Below, in pieces: positions 51,137-59,666 of a stretch of DNA of 64,000 bases. Position 1 is the stretch's first letter. Every line of letters begins with the position of its first letter. Origin of the DNA: an uncultured Pelagibacteraceae bacterium (GTDB taxonomy: Bacteria > Pseudomonadota > Alphaproteobacteria > Pelagibacterales > Pelagibacteraceae); NCBI GenBank assembly GCA_902577525.1, contig CACGZG010000004.1, positions 1 through 64,000 of the forward strand. Reading direction: 5' to 3'. The translations under genes and the position numbers were made by a program. The notes beneath the pieces were generated by a model, which saw nothing but the letters and a program-made list of their open reading frames with translations, was not told where the DNA came from and ran no database searches.

Positions 51137-52165
51137 TTACTTCCAACCTGCAGCTGTCATTACTTCAACAGCGGCTGCTTGATTTTTTCCATAAGAGGCT
51201 AGCTTAGTTTTCATATCCTGTTTGAAATCTAATCCTAGATTATTTACAACTAATGGACTTGGTGAAACACCATCGATCATTGGAAACTCAAAAGTATTAT
51301 TAGTAAAGTGCTCTTGAGACTGTGGAGTCAATAAAAACTCTACAAGTTTAATGGCATTAGCTTTATTAGGTGCACCTTTTACTAAAGCTGCACAACTCAC
51401 ATTCATGTGTGTTCCTCTATCGTTTTGATTAGGAAAGAAAGCTTTTACTTTTTTCGCTGCTTCTTGTTGTTCTGCACCTTTCTTACCTGATAACATAAGA
51501 GCTAAATAATAAGTGTTAGCTACTGCAATGTCTGCTTCACCAGCTGCTACTGCCATTATTTGTGCTCTATCATTGCCAGTTGGTGTTCTAGCCATATTAG
51601 CGACAACCCCTTCGGCCCATTTAGCTGTTGCAGCTTTTCCGTTATTTTTAATTAATGATGCTACTAGTGATTTATTATAAATGTTACTAGATTTTCTAAT
51701 TACTAATCTACCTCTCCATTTAGGATCAGCCAGACCTTCATAAGTCATTCCAGATAATTCAGCGCCTGTAACTCTTTCAGGTGAATAATAAATTATCCTA
51801 GCTCTTTTTGCGATTCCTACCCATTTGCTAGTTCTAAAGCTTGCAGGAACAGCATCTTTAATTGCTTTAGATGTTAAGCCACCTTGAAGAGTGCCTTTTG
51901 TATCCATAGCTCCACATCTTCCTGCATCTGCGGTGATATAAAGATCAGCGGAAGAGTCTGCACCCTCACTTATTATTCTTTTCTCTAAAGCACCTGATTT
52001 TCCGTTTATCAAATTAACTTTGATACCAGTCATATTTGTAAACTTAGAATAAAGCTCTCCATCAGCTTTATAATGCCTTGCATTAAAAACATTGACTTCG
52101 TTTGCAACTGCAAAAGTTGATAAAAACAAAGATGTAATCAATGTCAAAATTGATATTTTTTTCAT
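51137..52165 (-). CDS. fbpA: ferric iron ABC transporter, periplasmic binding protein
   Basis: Ferric-binding protein of 342 residues. The signal peptide ends near FAVANEV (about 21). Iron ligands are likely His31/Tyr32 in NARHYKADGE and the tyrosine pair Tyr219-Tyr220 in VANTYYLALM, as in class II FbpA proteins. It delivers Fe(III) to the permease encoded downstream. Fur-like sites lie directly upstream, so expression should rise under iron limitation. Confidence 0.93.
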   Translation of the reverse strand: MKKISILTLITSLFLSTFAVANEVNVFNARHYKADGELYSKFTNMTGIKVNLINGKSGALEKRIISEGADSSADLYITADAGRCGAMDTKGTLQGGLTSKAIKDAVPASFRTSKWVGIAKRARIIYYSPERVTGAELSGMTYEGLADPKWRGRLVIRKSSNIYNKSLVASLIKNNGKAATAKWAEGVVANMARTPTGNDRAQIMAVAAGEADIAVANTYYLALMLSGKKGAEQQEAAKKVKAFFPNQNDRGTHMNVSCAALVKGAPNKANAIKLVEFLLTPQSQEHFTNNTFEFPMIDGVSPSPLVVNNLGLDFKQDMKTKLASYGKNQAAAVEVMTAAGWK

Positions 52166-52196
52166 TTATAACTCCATTTTCTTCCGCATGATTTAT

Positions 52197-52235
52197 TGAG
52201 AATGATAACTATTCTCAATGAGAATGATTATCAAT
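52197..52235 (-). promoter_or_regulatory. overlapping Fur-type half-sites upstream of fbpA
   Basis: Alternating half-sites GAGAAT, ATTCTC, GAGAAT (first palindrome TGAGAAT...ATTCTCA at 52197-52217) continue into GATTATCA. This matches the overlapping GATAAT-type architecture of Fur boxes. It lies 32 bp before the fbpA start. Confidence 0.8.
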
Positions 52236-52282
52236 CGCAACAATGTCGCACTATCTAACTAATTTAATGAATTTTAAGGAAA

Positions 52283-53173
52283 TTATGATTGCCAGTCACC
52301 TATTTTACTAAAAAGAAAATTCCTAAAAGCTTGAACTCTAGCAGTATTTTTTAATGATTGTGGGTAAACAAAATGTGCTTCAGTTATAGGACCCTCTGAT
52401 TTTGGTAAAACTTTGATTATATTTGAGGAGTTACTTACTAAGTATTCTGGTAAAGCTGCTAAACCAACCCCAGACTCTACAGCTAATAATAAACCCATTA
52501 CACTGTTTACTTTCATTATTGGTTTTCTCTTTTTACCATCATTCATACCTAATTTTAAAGCCCAATCGGGGTTATAAACTGGTGATGGAGCGCCTCTTCC
52601 AAATGAAATAAATTTATGTTTATTTAAATCATTTATAACTTTTGGCATACCATATTTCTCTAAATATTTATTAGAGCCATAAATAAAGTATTTAAGATCA
52701 ATAAGTTTTTTTTGAATATAATTTAATTGTTTTGGTCTTCTCATGAATATACCTATATCAGCTTGTCTTGTGCTTAAATCTAATTCCTTGTCCTCAAAGA
52801 TTAGCTCGATTTCAACCTCTGGATTTAATCTCATAAACTCTTCAATTCTAGGTGTTAACCAATGCGTCCCAAAGCTTCTTACAGTTGTAATTGTTAATTT
52901 TCCAGTTGGTTTATTTTTTTGATCTCCAAGAGATGTTTCAACCTCTTTTAATTTACTAATTACCTCGTGAGCAGTTTTAAATACATATTCCCCATTTTCA
53001 GTTAGTGTTAATCCTCTAGCATGTCGTTCAAATAATTGAACTTTTAAATCTTGTTCTAATGATTGTATTTGTCTACTGATTGCAGATTGACTTAAGTTAA
53101 GATTTATAGTTGCGTTAGTAAAACTTCCAGCTTCAGCAACAGCATGAAATATTTTTAATTTATCCCAATCCAT
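52283..53173 (-). CDS. LysR-family transcriptional regulator
   Basis: A 296-residue LTTR. The winged HTH is at about 1-60 (KIFHAVAEAGSFTNATINLNLSQSAISRQIQSLE), and the effector domain starts near 90 (KLTITTVRSFGTHWLTPRI). It overlaps acuI by one base and is the last gene of folE-acuI-lysR. Possible targets are the divergent iron genes or acuI; neither is shown. LTTRs usually regulate a divergent gene, but here the gene on that side is in the same direction. Confidence 0.9.
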   Translation of the reverse strand: MDWDKLKIFHAVAEAGSFTNATINLNLSQSAISRQIQSLEQDLKVQLFERHARGLTLTENGEYVFKTAHEVISKLKEVETSLGDQKNKPTGKLTITTVRSFGTHWLTPRIEEFMRLNPEVEIELIFEDKELDLSTRQADIGIFMRRPKQLNYIQKKLIDLKYFIYGSNKYLEKYGMPKVINDLNKHKFISFGRGAPSPVYNPDWALKLGMNDGKKRKPIMKVNSVMGLLLAVESGVGLAALPEYLVSNSSNIIKVLPKSEGPITEAHFVYPQSLKNTARVQAFRNFLFSKIGDWQS

Positions 53174-54174
53174 TATTTGTTTAAATCAACTAAAACTCTT
53201 CCAGAAATTTCACCCTTTAATATTTTAGAATATGTTTCAATTAATTCCTCCAAGCTTACTGTTTGAACAGATTCTTCTAACAAGCTAAAGTCAATTAGTT
53301 TCGCAGCTTCGCCCCAAATAAAATCTCTTCTTTTAATACTACAATTCGCAGAGTCCATTCCCCAAAGTTTTATCCCTCGCAACATAAATGGTATCACATT
53401 AGTATTAAGTTCATTAGTACTAGCATTACCACAAACTGCAATAATCCCATTTGAATTAGTTTGAACAATTGCATTTGCTAAAATTTTTCCACCAACAGTA
53501 TCAACTACCCCATCCCATAAACCCTTGTCTATGAGCTTAGGATCTTTATCAAATTCACTACGTTTTAAAACATTTTTAGCGCCTAACGATTTTAGATAAT
53601 CTGCTTTTGAGTCTTTGCCCGATACAGCTGTCACATTATATCCCATCTTGTTAAGTATCATTACTGCAATACTTCCTACTCCCCCTGATGCTCCAGTGAC
53701 CAAAACATCATTTACTCTTGCACCAAGTAATATTTCTTCTCTAGCTTTTATCGCGAATGCAGCCATCAAAGACGTAAAGCCCGCAGTTCCTAAAATCATT
53801 GCTTGCTTACTTGTAAGGTCGTTTGGTTTCTTAACTAAAAAATCACCATTAACTTTAGCCATTTGTGAATAACCACCATAAAATATTTCTCCAACTCTAA
53901 ACCCAGTCAAAATAACTTGATCGCCTGACTTAAATTTTGAATTTTCACTTTCAACTACAGTTCCTGAAAAATCAATTCCAGGAATATGAGGAAATTCTTT
54001 TACTAATCTCCCACCATTCTTTAAAATCATCCCATCCTTAAAATTAAGATCTGAATAATCGACTTTGATGGTTACATCACCATGTTTTAAAAAACTTTTA
54101 TCTATTGATTTTACTTCTCTAGTAAAGCTGTCACCTTCTTGATTTAAAACTAATGCTTTAAATTGATCAGACAC
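53173..54174 (-). CDS. acuI: acrylyl-CoA reductase (AcuI), YhdH-type MDR
   Basis: Zinc-free medium-chain reductase that reduces toxic acryloyl-CoA to propionyl-CoA with NADPH, used in DMSP, acrylate and 3-hydroxypropionate metabolism. The 333-residue sequence shows DYSDLNFKDGMIL (about 40-52), the IPGIDFSGTVV stretch and the NADPH fold TGASGGVGSIAVMIL near residue 160. YhdH-like members of E. coli share these. It is 2 bp from the folE stop and continues into a LysR gene. A general quinone reductase is the alternative. Confidence 0.88.
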   Translation of the reverse strand: MSDQFKALVLNQEGDSFTREVKSIDKSFLKHGDVTIKVDYSDLNFKDGMILKNGGRLVKEFPHIPGIDFSGTVVESENSKFKSGDQVILTGFRVGEIFYGGYSQMAKVNGDFLVKKPNDLTSKQAMILGTAGFTSLMAAFAIKAREEILLGARVNDVLVTGASGGVGSIAVMILNKMGYNVTAVSGKDSKADYLKSLGAKNVLKRSEFDKDPKLIDKGLWDGVVDTVGGKILANAIVQTNSNGIIAVCGNASTNELNTNVIPFMLRGIKLWGMDSANCSIKRRDFIWGEAAKLIDFSLLEESVQTVSLEELIETYSKILKGEISGRVLVDLNK

Positions 54175-54176
54175 TT

Positions 54177-54791
54177 TTAATCTTTTGAATTGCTAATTAA
54201 CCTTAAATATCTATTTTGGTAACTTAGATCTTCTTTAAACTGACCTAAATAATAATTTGTTACTGTTGTTGCTTGCTCTTTTTTAATTCCTCTCATTGTC
54301 ATACACTGGTGTGTAGAGTCTATAGTTACTGCTACTCCTTTAGCATCCAAAGCCCCCATTAGTGTATTCGCAATTTGCATAGTTAATCTCTCCTGAGTTT
54401 GCAATCTTTTAGAAAAAACCTCAACAACTCTAGCTAATTTACTTAATCCAACAACTCTTTCATTGGGTATATAAGCTACATGCGCTTTACCAATAATTGG
54501 TGCCATATGGTGTTCACAATGACTTTGAACAGAAATATTTTTTTGAATTACCATGTCATCATAACCATCCACATCACCAAAAGTTTTATCTAAAACTTGG
54601 ATAGGATCTTCTTTGTAACCTTTAAAATACTCTTTGAATGCCTTTACCACTCTTTTTGGTGTTTCCAATAAACCCTCTCTACTTGGATCTTCACCCATCC
54701 AAGCTAAAATAGTTTTAAAAGCCTCCTCAGCTTCCTTATCGGAGATCTTTTTAGAATTTTGATTATTATCTATATCTTTAACTAATTTCAT
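54177..54791 (-). CDS. folE: GTP cyclohydrolase I, type IA
   Basis: First enzyme of tetrahydrofolate synthesis, converting GTP to 7,8-dihydroneopterin triphosphate. The zinc site is Cys92 and His95 in HCEHHMAPI with Cys163 in STHQCMTMRG. The 204-residue length is normal for a type IA enzyme. The pab genes in this window supply the other branch of folate. Divergent from hisI across 76 bp, a pairing seen in other alphaproteobacteria. Confidence 0.95.
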   Translation of the reverse strand: MKLVKDIDNNQNSKKISDKEAEEAFKTILAWMGEDPSREGLLETPKRVVKAFKEYFKGYKEDPIQVLDKTFGDVDGYDDMVIQKNISVQSHCEHHMAPIIGKAHVAYIPNERVVGLSKLARVVEVFSKRLQTQERLTMQIANTLMGALDAKGVAVTIDSTHQCMTMRGIKKEQATTVTNYYLGQFKEDLSYQNRYLRLISNSKD

Positions 54792-54867
54792 GGTGGGATT
54801 TATACCTATAAATGCGAATTTTTAAAATATTTAATATATCTAGATATGTGCTACATAATCACCAAAT

Positions 54868-55335
54868 ATGTTCAAAAAAAGAGAAAATGTGCTGGAAATT
54901 GAAGAAGGGAATCTACTTTCACCAAAATTTGATAATGATGGTTTAATACCTGTTATTACAATGTGTTCTCAAACAAAAGAAATTTTAATGCATGGTTATA
55001 TGAATATTGAAGCATTAAAAAAAACTATCGAAACAAAAGAAGCTCACTATTACAGTAGATCAAGAAAAGCTATCTGGCATAAAGGTAAAACAAGTGGTTT
55101 CATACAAAAAGTAACTGAAATCAAAATTGATGATGACCAAGATTCTATTTGGCTAACTGTTGATATTGGTGATGGCGCTAGCTGTCATGTTGGTTATCGA
55201 TCTTGTTTTTATAGATCTATTCCACTTGGACCAATTGAAAATGGAAGAAAAATAGAAATGAAATTTACTGAAAAACAAAAAAAATTTGACCCTAAGAAGA
55301 TTTATAAAGGTCAACCAAATCCAACTAAAATTTAA
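54868..55335 (+). CDS. hisI: phosphoribosyl-AMP cyclohydrolase
   Basis: Third step of histidine synthesis. The cysteine ligands Cys106 and Cys113 are in GDGASCHVGYRSCFYR. The acidic metal-binding motif reads DDDQD (about 88-92), where many HisI proteins have DCDGD, so the third cysteine is replaced by aspartate as in other alphaproteobacterial HisI. The 155-residue length is slightly long because of a C-terminal tail. Stand-alone form without HisE. Confidence 0.9.
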   Translation: MFKKRENVLEIEEGNLLSPKFDNDGLIPVITMCSQTKEILMHGYMNIEALKKTIETKEAHYYSRSRKAIWHKGKTSGFIQKVTEIKIDDDQDSIWLTVDIGDGASCHVGYRSCFYRSIPLGPIENGRKIEMKFTEKQKKFDPKKIYKGQPNPTKI

Positions 55336-55341
55336 TTTTTT

Positions 55342-55950
55342 ATGAAAGTGGTAAATCCTTTTGGTCCTAAGATTGCTATACTTAAAATTCCAAATAAAAT
55401 TATAAATCAAATAAATAGAGAAGTTGATCTTATAATAAAAAATAAAACAAGATCGAAAAAAAGTGATTACTCTAAACAACTCGTTGGTCAAGTAAAACAA
55501 GAGATAAGACTGTCTAATAAATTTGTAAATAAATATATTTTTAAATTTATAAAATTAAATGTAAAAAAATATATTAAGAAATGTACTAATAAAAGTGTAA
55601 AAAAAATAAGTTTAAAAAGTTTCTGGATAGTAAGACAATATAAGAATGAATATAATCCTGTTCATTTTCATAATGGTAATATTTCAGGAGTTGGTTATTT
55701 AAAAATTCCGAAAAATATTACTAAAGGAAAGAAAAGACTGAAGACAAATGGAACTATAGATTTCATTCATGGTTCAAAATCTTTTTTAAGTAATAGTTTA
55801 TATAATCACAATCCTAAAGTTGGAGATATGATTATATTCCCAAATTATTTGATGCATACTGCTTATCCATTTAAAAGAGAGGGTGAAAGAAGATCTTTTT
55901 CTTTTAATTTAGATATTGATAAAAAAACATTTAACGTTTTCTATGGATAA
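55342..55950 (+). CDS. putative 2OG-Fe(II) oxygenase (TIGR02466-like)
   Basis: A 202-residue protein resembling the TIGR02466 group of putative 2-oxoglutarate/iron oxygenases. The metal His is likely in NPVHFHNGNISGVGYLKIP (about 111-129), and the second His and the 2OG Arg in HTAYPFKREGERRSFSFNLDI near residue 175. Substrate unknown. A Lys-rich N-terminal half is unusual. It starts 6 bp after hisI and overlaps the DUF2237 gene by 8 bp. Confidence 0.72.
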   Translation: MKVVNPFGPKIAILKIPNKIINQINREVDLIIKNKTRSKKSDYSKQLVGQVKQEIRLSNKFVNKYIFKFIKLNVKKYIKKCTNKSVKKISLKSFWIVRQYKNEYNPVHFHNGNISGVGYLKIPKNITKGKKRLKTNGTIDFIHGSKSFLSNSLYNHNPKVGDMIIFPNYLMHTAYPFKREGERRSFSFNLDIDKKTFNVFYG

Positions 55951-56317
55951 AGTTCAAAAAAATGTTCTTGGAGAAAAACTAGAAGATTGTTCTCTAGATC
56001 CCTTGACCGGTTGGTACAGAGATGGTTGTTGTAATACTGATGAAAATGATCACGGTTTACATACAGTGTGTGCGAAAGTTACAACAGAATTTTTAGAATG
56101 GTGCAAAGAAGCTGGGAACGATTTAATAACTCCACATCCTGAATTTGGTTTTCCTGGTTTAAAAGATGGTGATGGATGGTGTGTTTGTGCTACTTGGTAT
56201 GCTCGCGCAGTAGAAGCTGGTAAAGGTTGTCCAATTTTTTTAAAGAGCACCCACGAGAATACACTTAAAATTTTACCAATCGAAACTTTAAAGAAATTCG
56301 CAATAGATATATCTTAA
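55943..56317 (+). CDS. DUF2237 protein
   Basis: A 124-residue protein with the DUF2237 pattern: GCCNTDENDHGLHTVCAKVT, then PEFGFPGLKDGDGWCVCATWYARAVEAG. Seven cysteines in total, with paired CC and CVC. Function unknown. ATG 55943 is taken over the upstream 55916 since it gives the family start and overlaps the previous stop by 8 bp. It ends with no spacer at the ETF-QO gene, convergent. Confidence 0.8.
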   Translation: MDKVQKNVLGEKLEDCSLDPLTGWYRDGCCNTDENDHGLHTVCAKVTTEFLEWCKEAGNDLITPHPEFGFPGLKDGDGWCVCATWYARAVEAGKGCPIFLKSTHENTLKILPIETLKKFAIDIS

Positions 56318-57937
56318 TTACATATTACCATACTTTGGTCCACCTCCACCTTCTGGGGTAACCCAAGTAATATTTTGTGATGGCTCTTTAATGTCACAAG
56401 TTTTACAATGAATACAATTTTGTGAGTTAATCACAAACTTTTGGACATTGTTTTCATTTTGAATCTCATAAACTCCAACTGGACAATATCTTTGAGCAGG
56501 TTCATCGAATTTTTTTAGAGTATAACTAATTGGCAAATTTGAATCTTTCAATTTTAAATGTACAGGTTGATTATCAGCATGATTTGTACCAGTTAAATAC
56601 ACTGAGCTTGTTTTATCAAAAGTTATGATATTATCGGGCTTAGGATAATCAATTTTTGGCATTTCATCAGCTGGCTTTAGAGTCTCATGATCTGCGTGCT
56701 TATGTTTTAAAGTAAAAGGCAATCTGCCTCTGAATAAAATTTGATCTATTCCAGTAAAAATAATACCTAAAATAAGGCCCCAGCTAAAACTTGGTTTGAC
56801 ATTTCTTGCCTTATAAAGTTCTTCATAAATCCAGCTATTTTTGAACTTTTCCCCAAAAATTGATAAATCTTTGTTCAATTTAAAATGTTCATCAATAGTT
56901 TCTGCAGCTATCATGCCACTTTTCATAGCTGTGTGTGAACCCTTTATTTTAGGCATATTAAGTGTACCAGCATCACATCCAATAAGTAATGCACCAGGCA
57001 TATACATTTTTGGTAAACTCTGAAAACCACCTTCAATTAAAGCTCGCGCACCATAAGAAATTCTTTTTCCTCCCTCAATAATTTTTTTAATTGCAGGATG
57101 AGTTTTAAATCTTTGAAATTCATCAAAAGGAGATAAGTGAGGGTTTTTGTAATCTAATCCTATGACGTAACCTAAGAAAACTTGTTTATTTTCAGCATGA
57201 TATATAAAACTTCCGCCATAAGTGTTGTTATCTAATGGCCAGCCAGCTGTATGCATAACCAAACCTTCCTCATGATTTTTCTCATCTATTTCCCAAATTT
57301 CTTTAAAACCAATACCATATTGTTGAGGATCTTTACCTTTATCTAATTCAAACTTATTTATTAATTGTTTACCTAAATGACCCCTGCAGCCTTCTGCAAA
57401 AACAGTTACCTTACCTAAAAGATCAATACCAGGCTCATAACTATCTTTTTTATTTCCTTCTTTGTCTAAACCCATGTCTTGAGTTGAAACTCCTTTAACA
57501 GAGCCGTCTTCATTGTATAATATTTCACTTGCAGGAAATCCTGGAAAAATTTCAACACCAAGCGCTTCAGCTTGTTCAGCAAGCCATCTACATAAGTTTG
57601 CAAGGCTTATAATATAATTCTTATGATTTTTTTGAACAGCTGGTAATAACCAAGTTGGCCAACTTAATGATTTATTTTTTCCCAAAAATAAAAATTTTTC
57701 TTTAGAAACTTTAGTTTTGATTGGTGGTTTTAATTCCTTCCAACCTGGAATTAATTCATCTAGTGCTCTTGTTTCAAATACGTTTCCACTCAAAATATGA
57801 GCACCTATTTCAGATGCCTTTTCTAACAAACAAATATTTAATTCAGAATTTAATTGTTTAAGTTTAATTGCTGTAGATAATCCTGATGGACCTCCACCTA
57901 CAATAACAACATCATATTCCATTGTCTCTCTGGACAT
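56318..57937 (-). CDS. electron-transfer flavoprotein:ubiquinone oxidoreductase
   Basis: Membrane-associated FAD/4Fe-4S protein that passes electrons from ETF to ubiquinone. The FAD fold VVIVGGGPSGLSTAIKL is at about 9-25, and the cluster cysteines are in CPVGVYEI and NCIHCKTCDIK near the C-terminus. The 539-residue length is normal. It is the fourth gene of the dehydrogenase-etfB-etfA unit, 23 bp after etfA. This completes the chain from methylated amine to quinone. Confidence 0.94.
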   Translation of the reverse strand: MSRETMEYDVVIVGGGPSGLSTAIKLKQLNSELNICLLEKASEIGAHILSGNVFETRALDELIPGWKELKPPIKTKVSKEKFLFLGKNKSLSWPTWLLPAVQKNHKNYIISLANLCRWLAEQAEALGVEIFPGFPASEILYNEDGSVKGVSTQDMGLDKEGNKKDSYEPGIDLLGKVTVFAEGCRGHLGKQLINKFELDKGKDPQQYGIGFKEIWEIDEKNHEEGLVMHTAGWPLDNNTYGGSFIYHAENKQVFLGYVIGLDYKNPHLSPFDEFQRFKTHPAIKKIIEGGKRISYGARALIEGGFQSLPKMYMPGALLIGCDAGTLNMPKIKGSHTAMKSGMIAAETIDEHFKLNKDLSIFGEKFKNSWIYEELYKARNVKPSFSWGLILGIIFTGIDQILFRGRLPFTLKHKHADHETLKPADEMPKIDYPKPDNIITFDKTSSVYLTGTNHADNQPVHLKLKDSNLPISYTLKKFDEPAQRYCPVGVYEIQNENNVQKFVINSQNCIHCKTCDIKEPSQNITWVTPEGGGGPKYGNM

Positions 57938-57960
57938 ATCTTAATTTTTTACAGATTATA

Positions 57961-58914
57961 TTATTTTTGTATAGTGTTTAATTTGTTCAATTCGTCTAAG
58001 AACTGAGGAACTGCTTCAAAAAGGTCAGCTTCAAGACCATAATCTGCTACACTGAAGATTGGAGCCTCACCGTCCTTATTGATTGCAACTATAACTTTAC
58101 TTTCTTTCATTCCAGCCAAATGTTGAATAGCTCCTGAGATACCAACAGCAATGTATAAATCAGGAACAACAACTTTACCCGTTTGACCAACTTGATGATC
58201 ATTACTTATATATCCAGCATCAACTGCTGCTCTTGATGCCCCAATTGCGGCATTTAATTTATCAGCTAAAGAAGTAATCAATTTAAAATTATCACCACTT
58301 TGCATTCCTCTTCCACCTGAGACTACTACCCTAGCAGTACCAAGTTCTGGTCTATCTGATTTCACTTCCTCTCTTTTAATAAATTTTGTTTTAGCAAACT
58401 CCTCACTCGGCGAAACTTTTTCAATAGGCGCTGATCCTCCTGAGCTTTCACAAGCTTCAAAAGATGTAGGTCTTATAGTTACACATTTTTTTGCATCTTT
58501 ACTTTTTACAGTAGCAAAAGCATTTCCAGCATAAATTGGTCTCAAAAAAGTATCAGTTGTAATAACTTTAATTATATCACTAATTTGAGATGTATCTAAA
58601 GCAGCAGCAACTCTAGGCATAAGATTTTTACCAAAAGTGTTCGCTGAGCTTATAATATGAGAATAGTTAGCAGCTAATTTTACAATCACTGGTGCAAAAT
58701 TTTCAGCTACAAAATTTTCATAATGAGCAGCATCAACTTGAATAACTTTTTTAATTAAAGGCAATTCTGAAAGCGCTTTTGCAGCTTCATCACAATTGTG
58801 TCCAATTATTACCCCATGTACATCAGTATCAATTTTAGAGGCTGCTGTGCTTGCATTAAGTGTAAATGGCTTTAACTCTTTATTGTTATGTTCTGCAATC
58901 AATAAAACTGACAT
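57961..58914 (-). CDS. etfA: electron-transfer flavoprotein, alpha subunit
   Basis: FAD-carrying ETF subunit. The C-terminal FAD site reads GRGMQSGDNF (about 204-213), and GASRAAVDAGYISNDHQVGQTGK with LYIAVGISGAIQH follow as in all EtfA proteins. 317 residues. It overlaps etfB by one base and receives electrons from flavin dehydrogenases such as the one encoded upstream. Confidence 0.95.
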   Translation of the reverse strand: MSVLLIAEHNNKELKPFTLNASTAASKIDTDVHGVIIGHNCDEAAKALSELPLIKKVIQVDAAHYENFVAENFAPVIVKLAANYSHIISSANTFGKNLMPRVAAALDTSQISDIIKVITTDTFLRPIYAGNAFATVKSKDAKKCVTIRPTSFEACESSGGSAPIEKVSPSEEFAKTKFIKREEVKSDRPELGTARVVVSGGRGMQSGDNFKLITSLADKLNAAIGASRAAVDAGYISNDHQVGQTGKVVVPDLYIAVGISGAIQHLAGMKESKVIVAINKDGEAPIFSVADYGLEADLFEAVPQFLDELNKLNTIQK

Positions 58915-59666
58915 TATATTACTTTAGCCTCATTTTTTAATTTTTGAACCAACTCAGCAACACTTGAAACTTTAATTCCAGCTTTTCTTTTAGGTGGTTC
59001 TTCAACTTTAATTTGTTCGATTCTTGACGATATATCTACTCCTAAATCTGACGCATTTAATTGTTCAATAGGTTTTTTCTTAGCTTTCATTATATTTGGT
59101 AAGGAAGCATATCTCGGTTCATTTAATCTCAAATCACAGGTGACTATTGCTGGAACGTTAATTTCAATTGTTTCCAATCCTTCATCTATTTCTCTAGTAA
59201 CTTCTAACTTACCATCTTTAATTTCAATTTTTGAAGCAAAAGTAGCTTGAGGCCAATCAAGTAGTGCACTTAACATTTGACCTGTTTGATTACAGTCATC
59301 ATCAATTGCTTGTTTACCCATAAAAACTAAGTCTGGTTTTTCTTTTTCAACAATTTTCTGTAATAATTTTGAGACTGCAAGTGGTTCGATAATACCATCT
59401 GTTTTAACAAGTATCCCCCTGTCTGCCCCAACCGCTAAAGCTTTTCGAACGGTTTCTTGTGCTTTCTCCTCACCAATACTTACTGCGATTACTTCAGTTG
59501 CTTTACCAGATTCTTTAATTTTAACTGCCTCTTCAATTGCATTATCATCTGGTGGATTAGTAGACATTTTTACATTTTCAGTAACTACACCAGAATTATC
59601 TTCTTTGACTCTTATTTGAACATTGTAATCAATTACTCTTTTTACTGCGACTAAAATTTTCATCAA
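58914..59666 (-). CDS. etfB: electron-transfer flavoprotein, beta subunit
   Basis: Partner of EtfA, binds AMP structurally. It starts [18 protein letters not shown], and the family signature [18 protein letters not shown] [24 protein letters not shown] lies near residues 115-139. The 250-residue length is normal. Overlaps the dehydrogenase gene by 4 bp. Confidence 0.95.
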   Translation of the reverse strand: MMKILVAVKRVIDYNVQIRVKEDNSGVVTENVKMSTNPPDDNAIEEAVKIKESGKATEVIAVSIGEEKAQETVRKALAVGADRGILVKTDGIIEPLAVSKLLQKIVEKEKPDLVFMGKQAIDDDCNQTGQMLSALLDWPQATFASKIEIKDGKLEVTREIDEGLETIEINVPAIVTCDLRLNEPRYASLPNIMKAKKKPIEQLNASDLGVDISSRIEQIKVEEPPKRKAGIKVSSVAELVQKLKNEAKVI

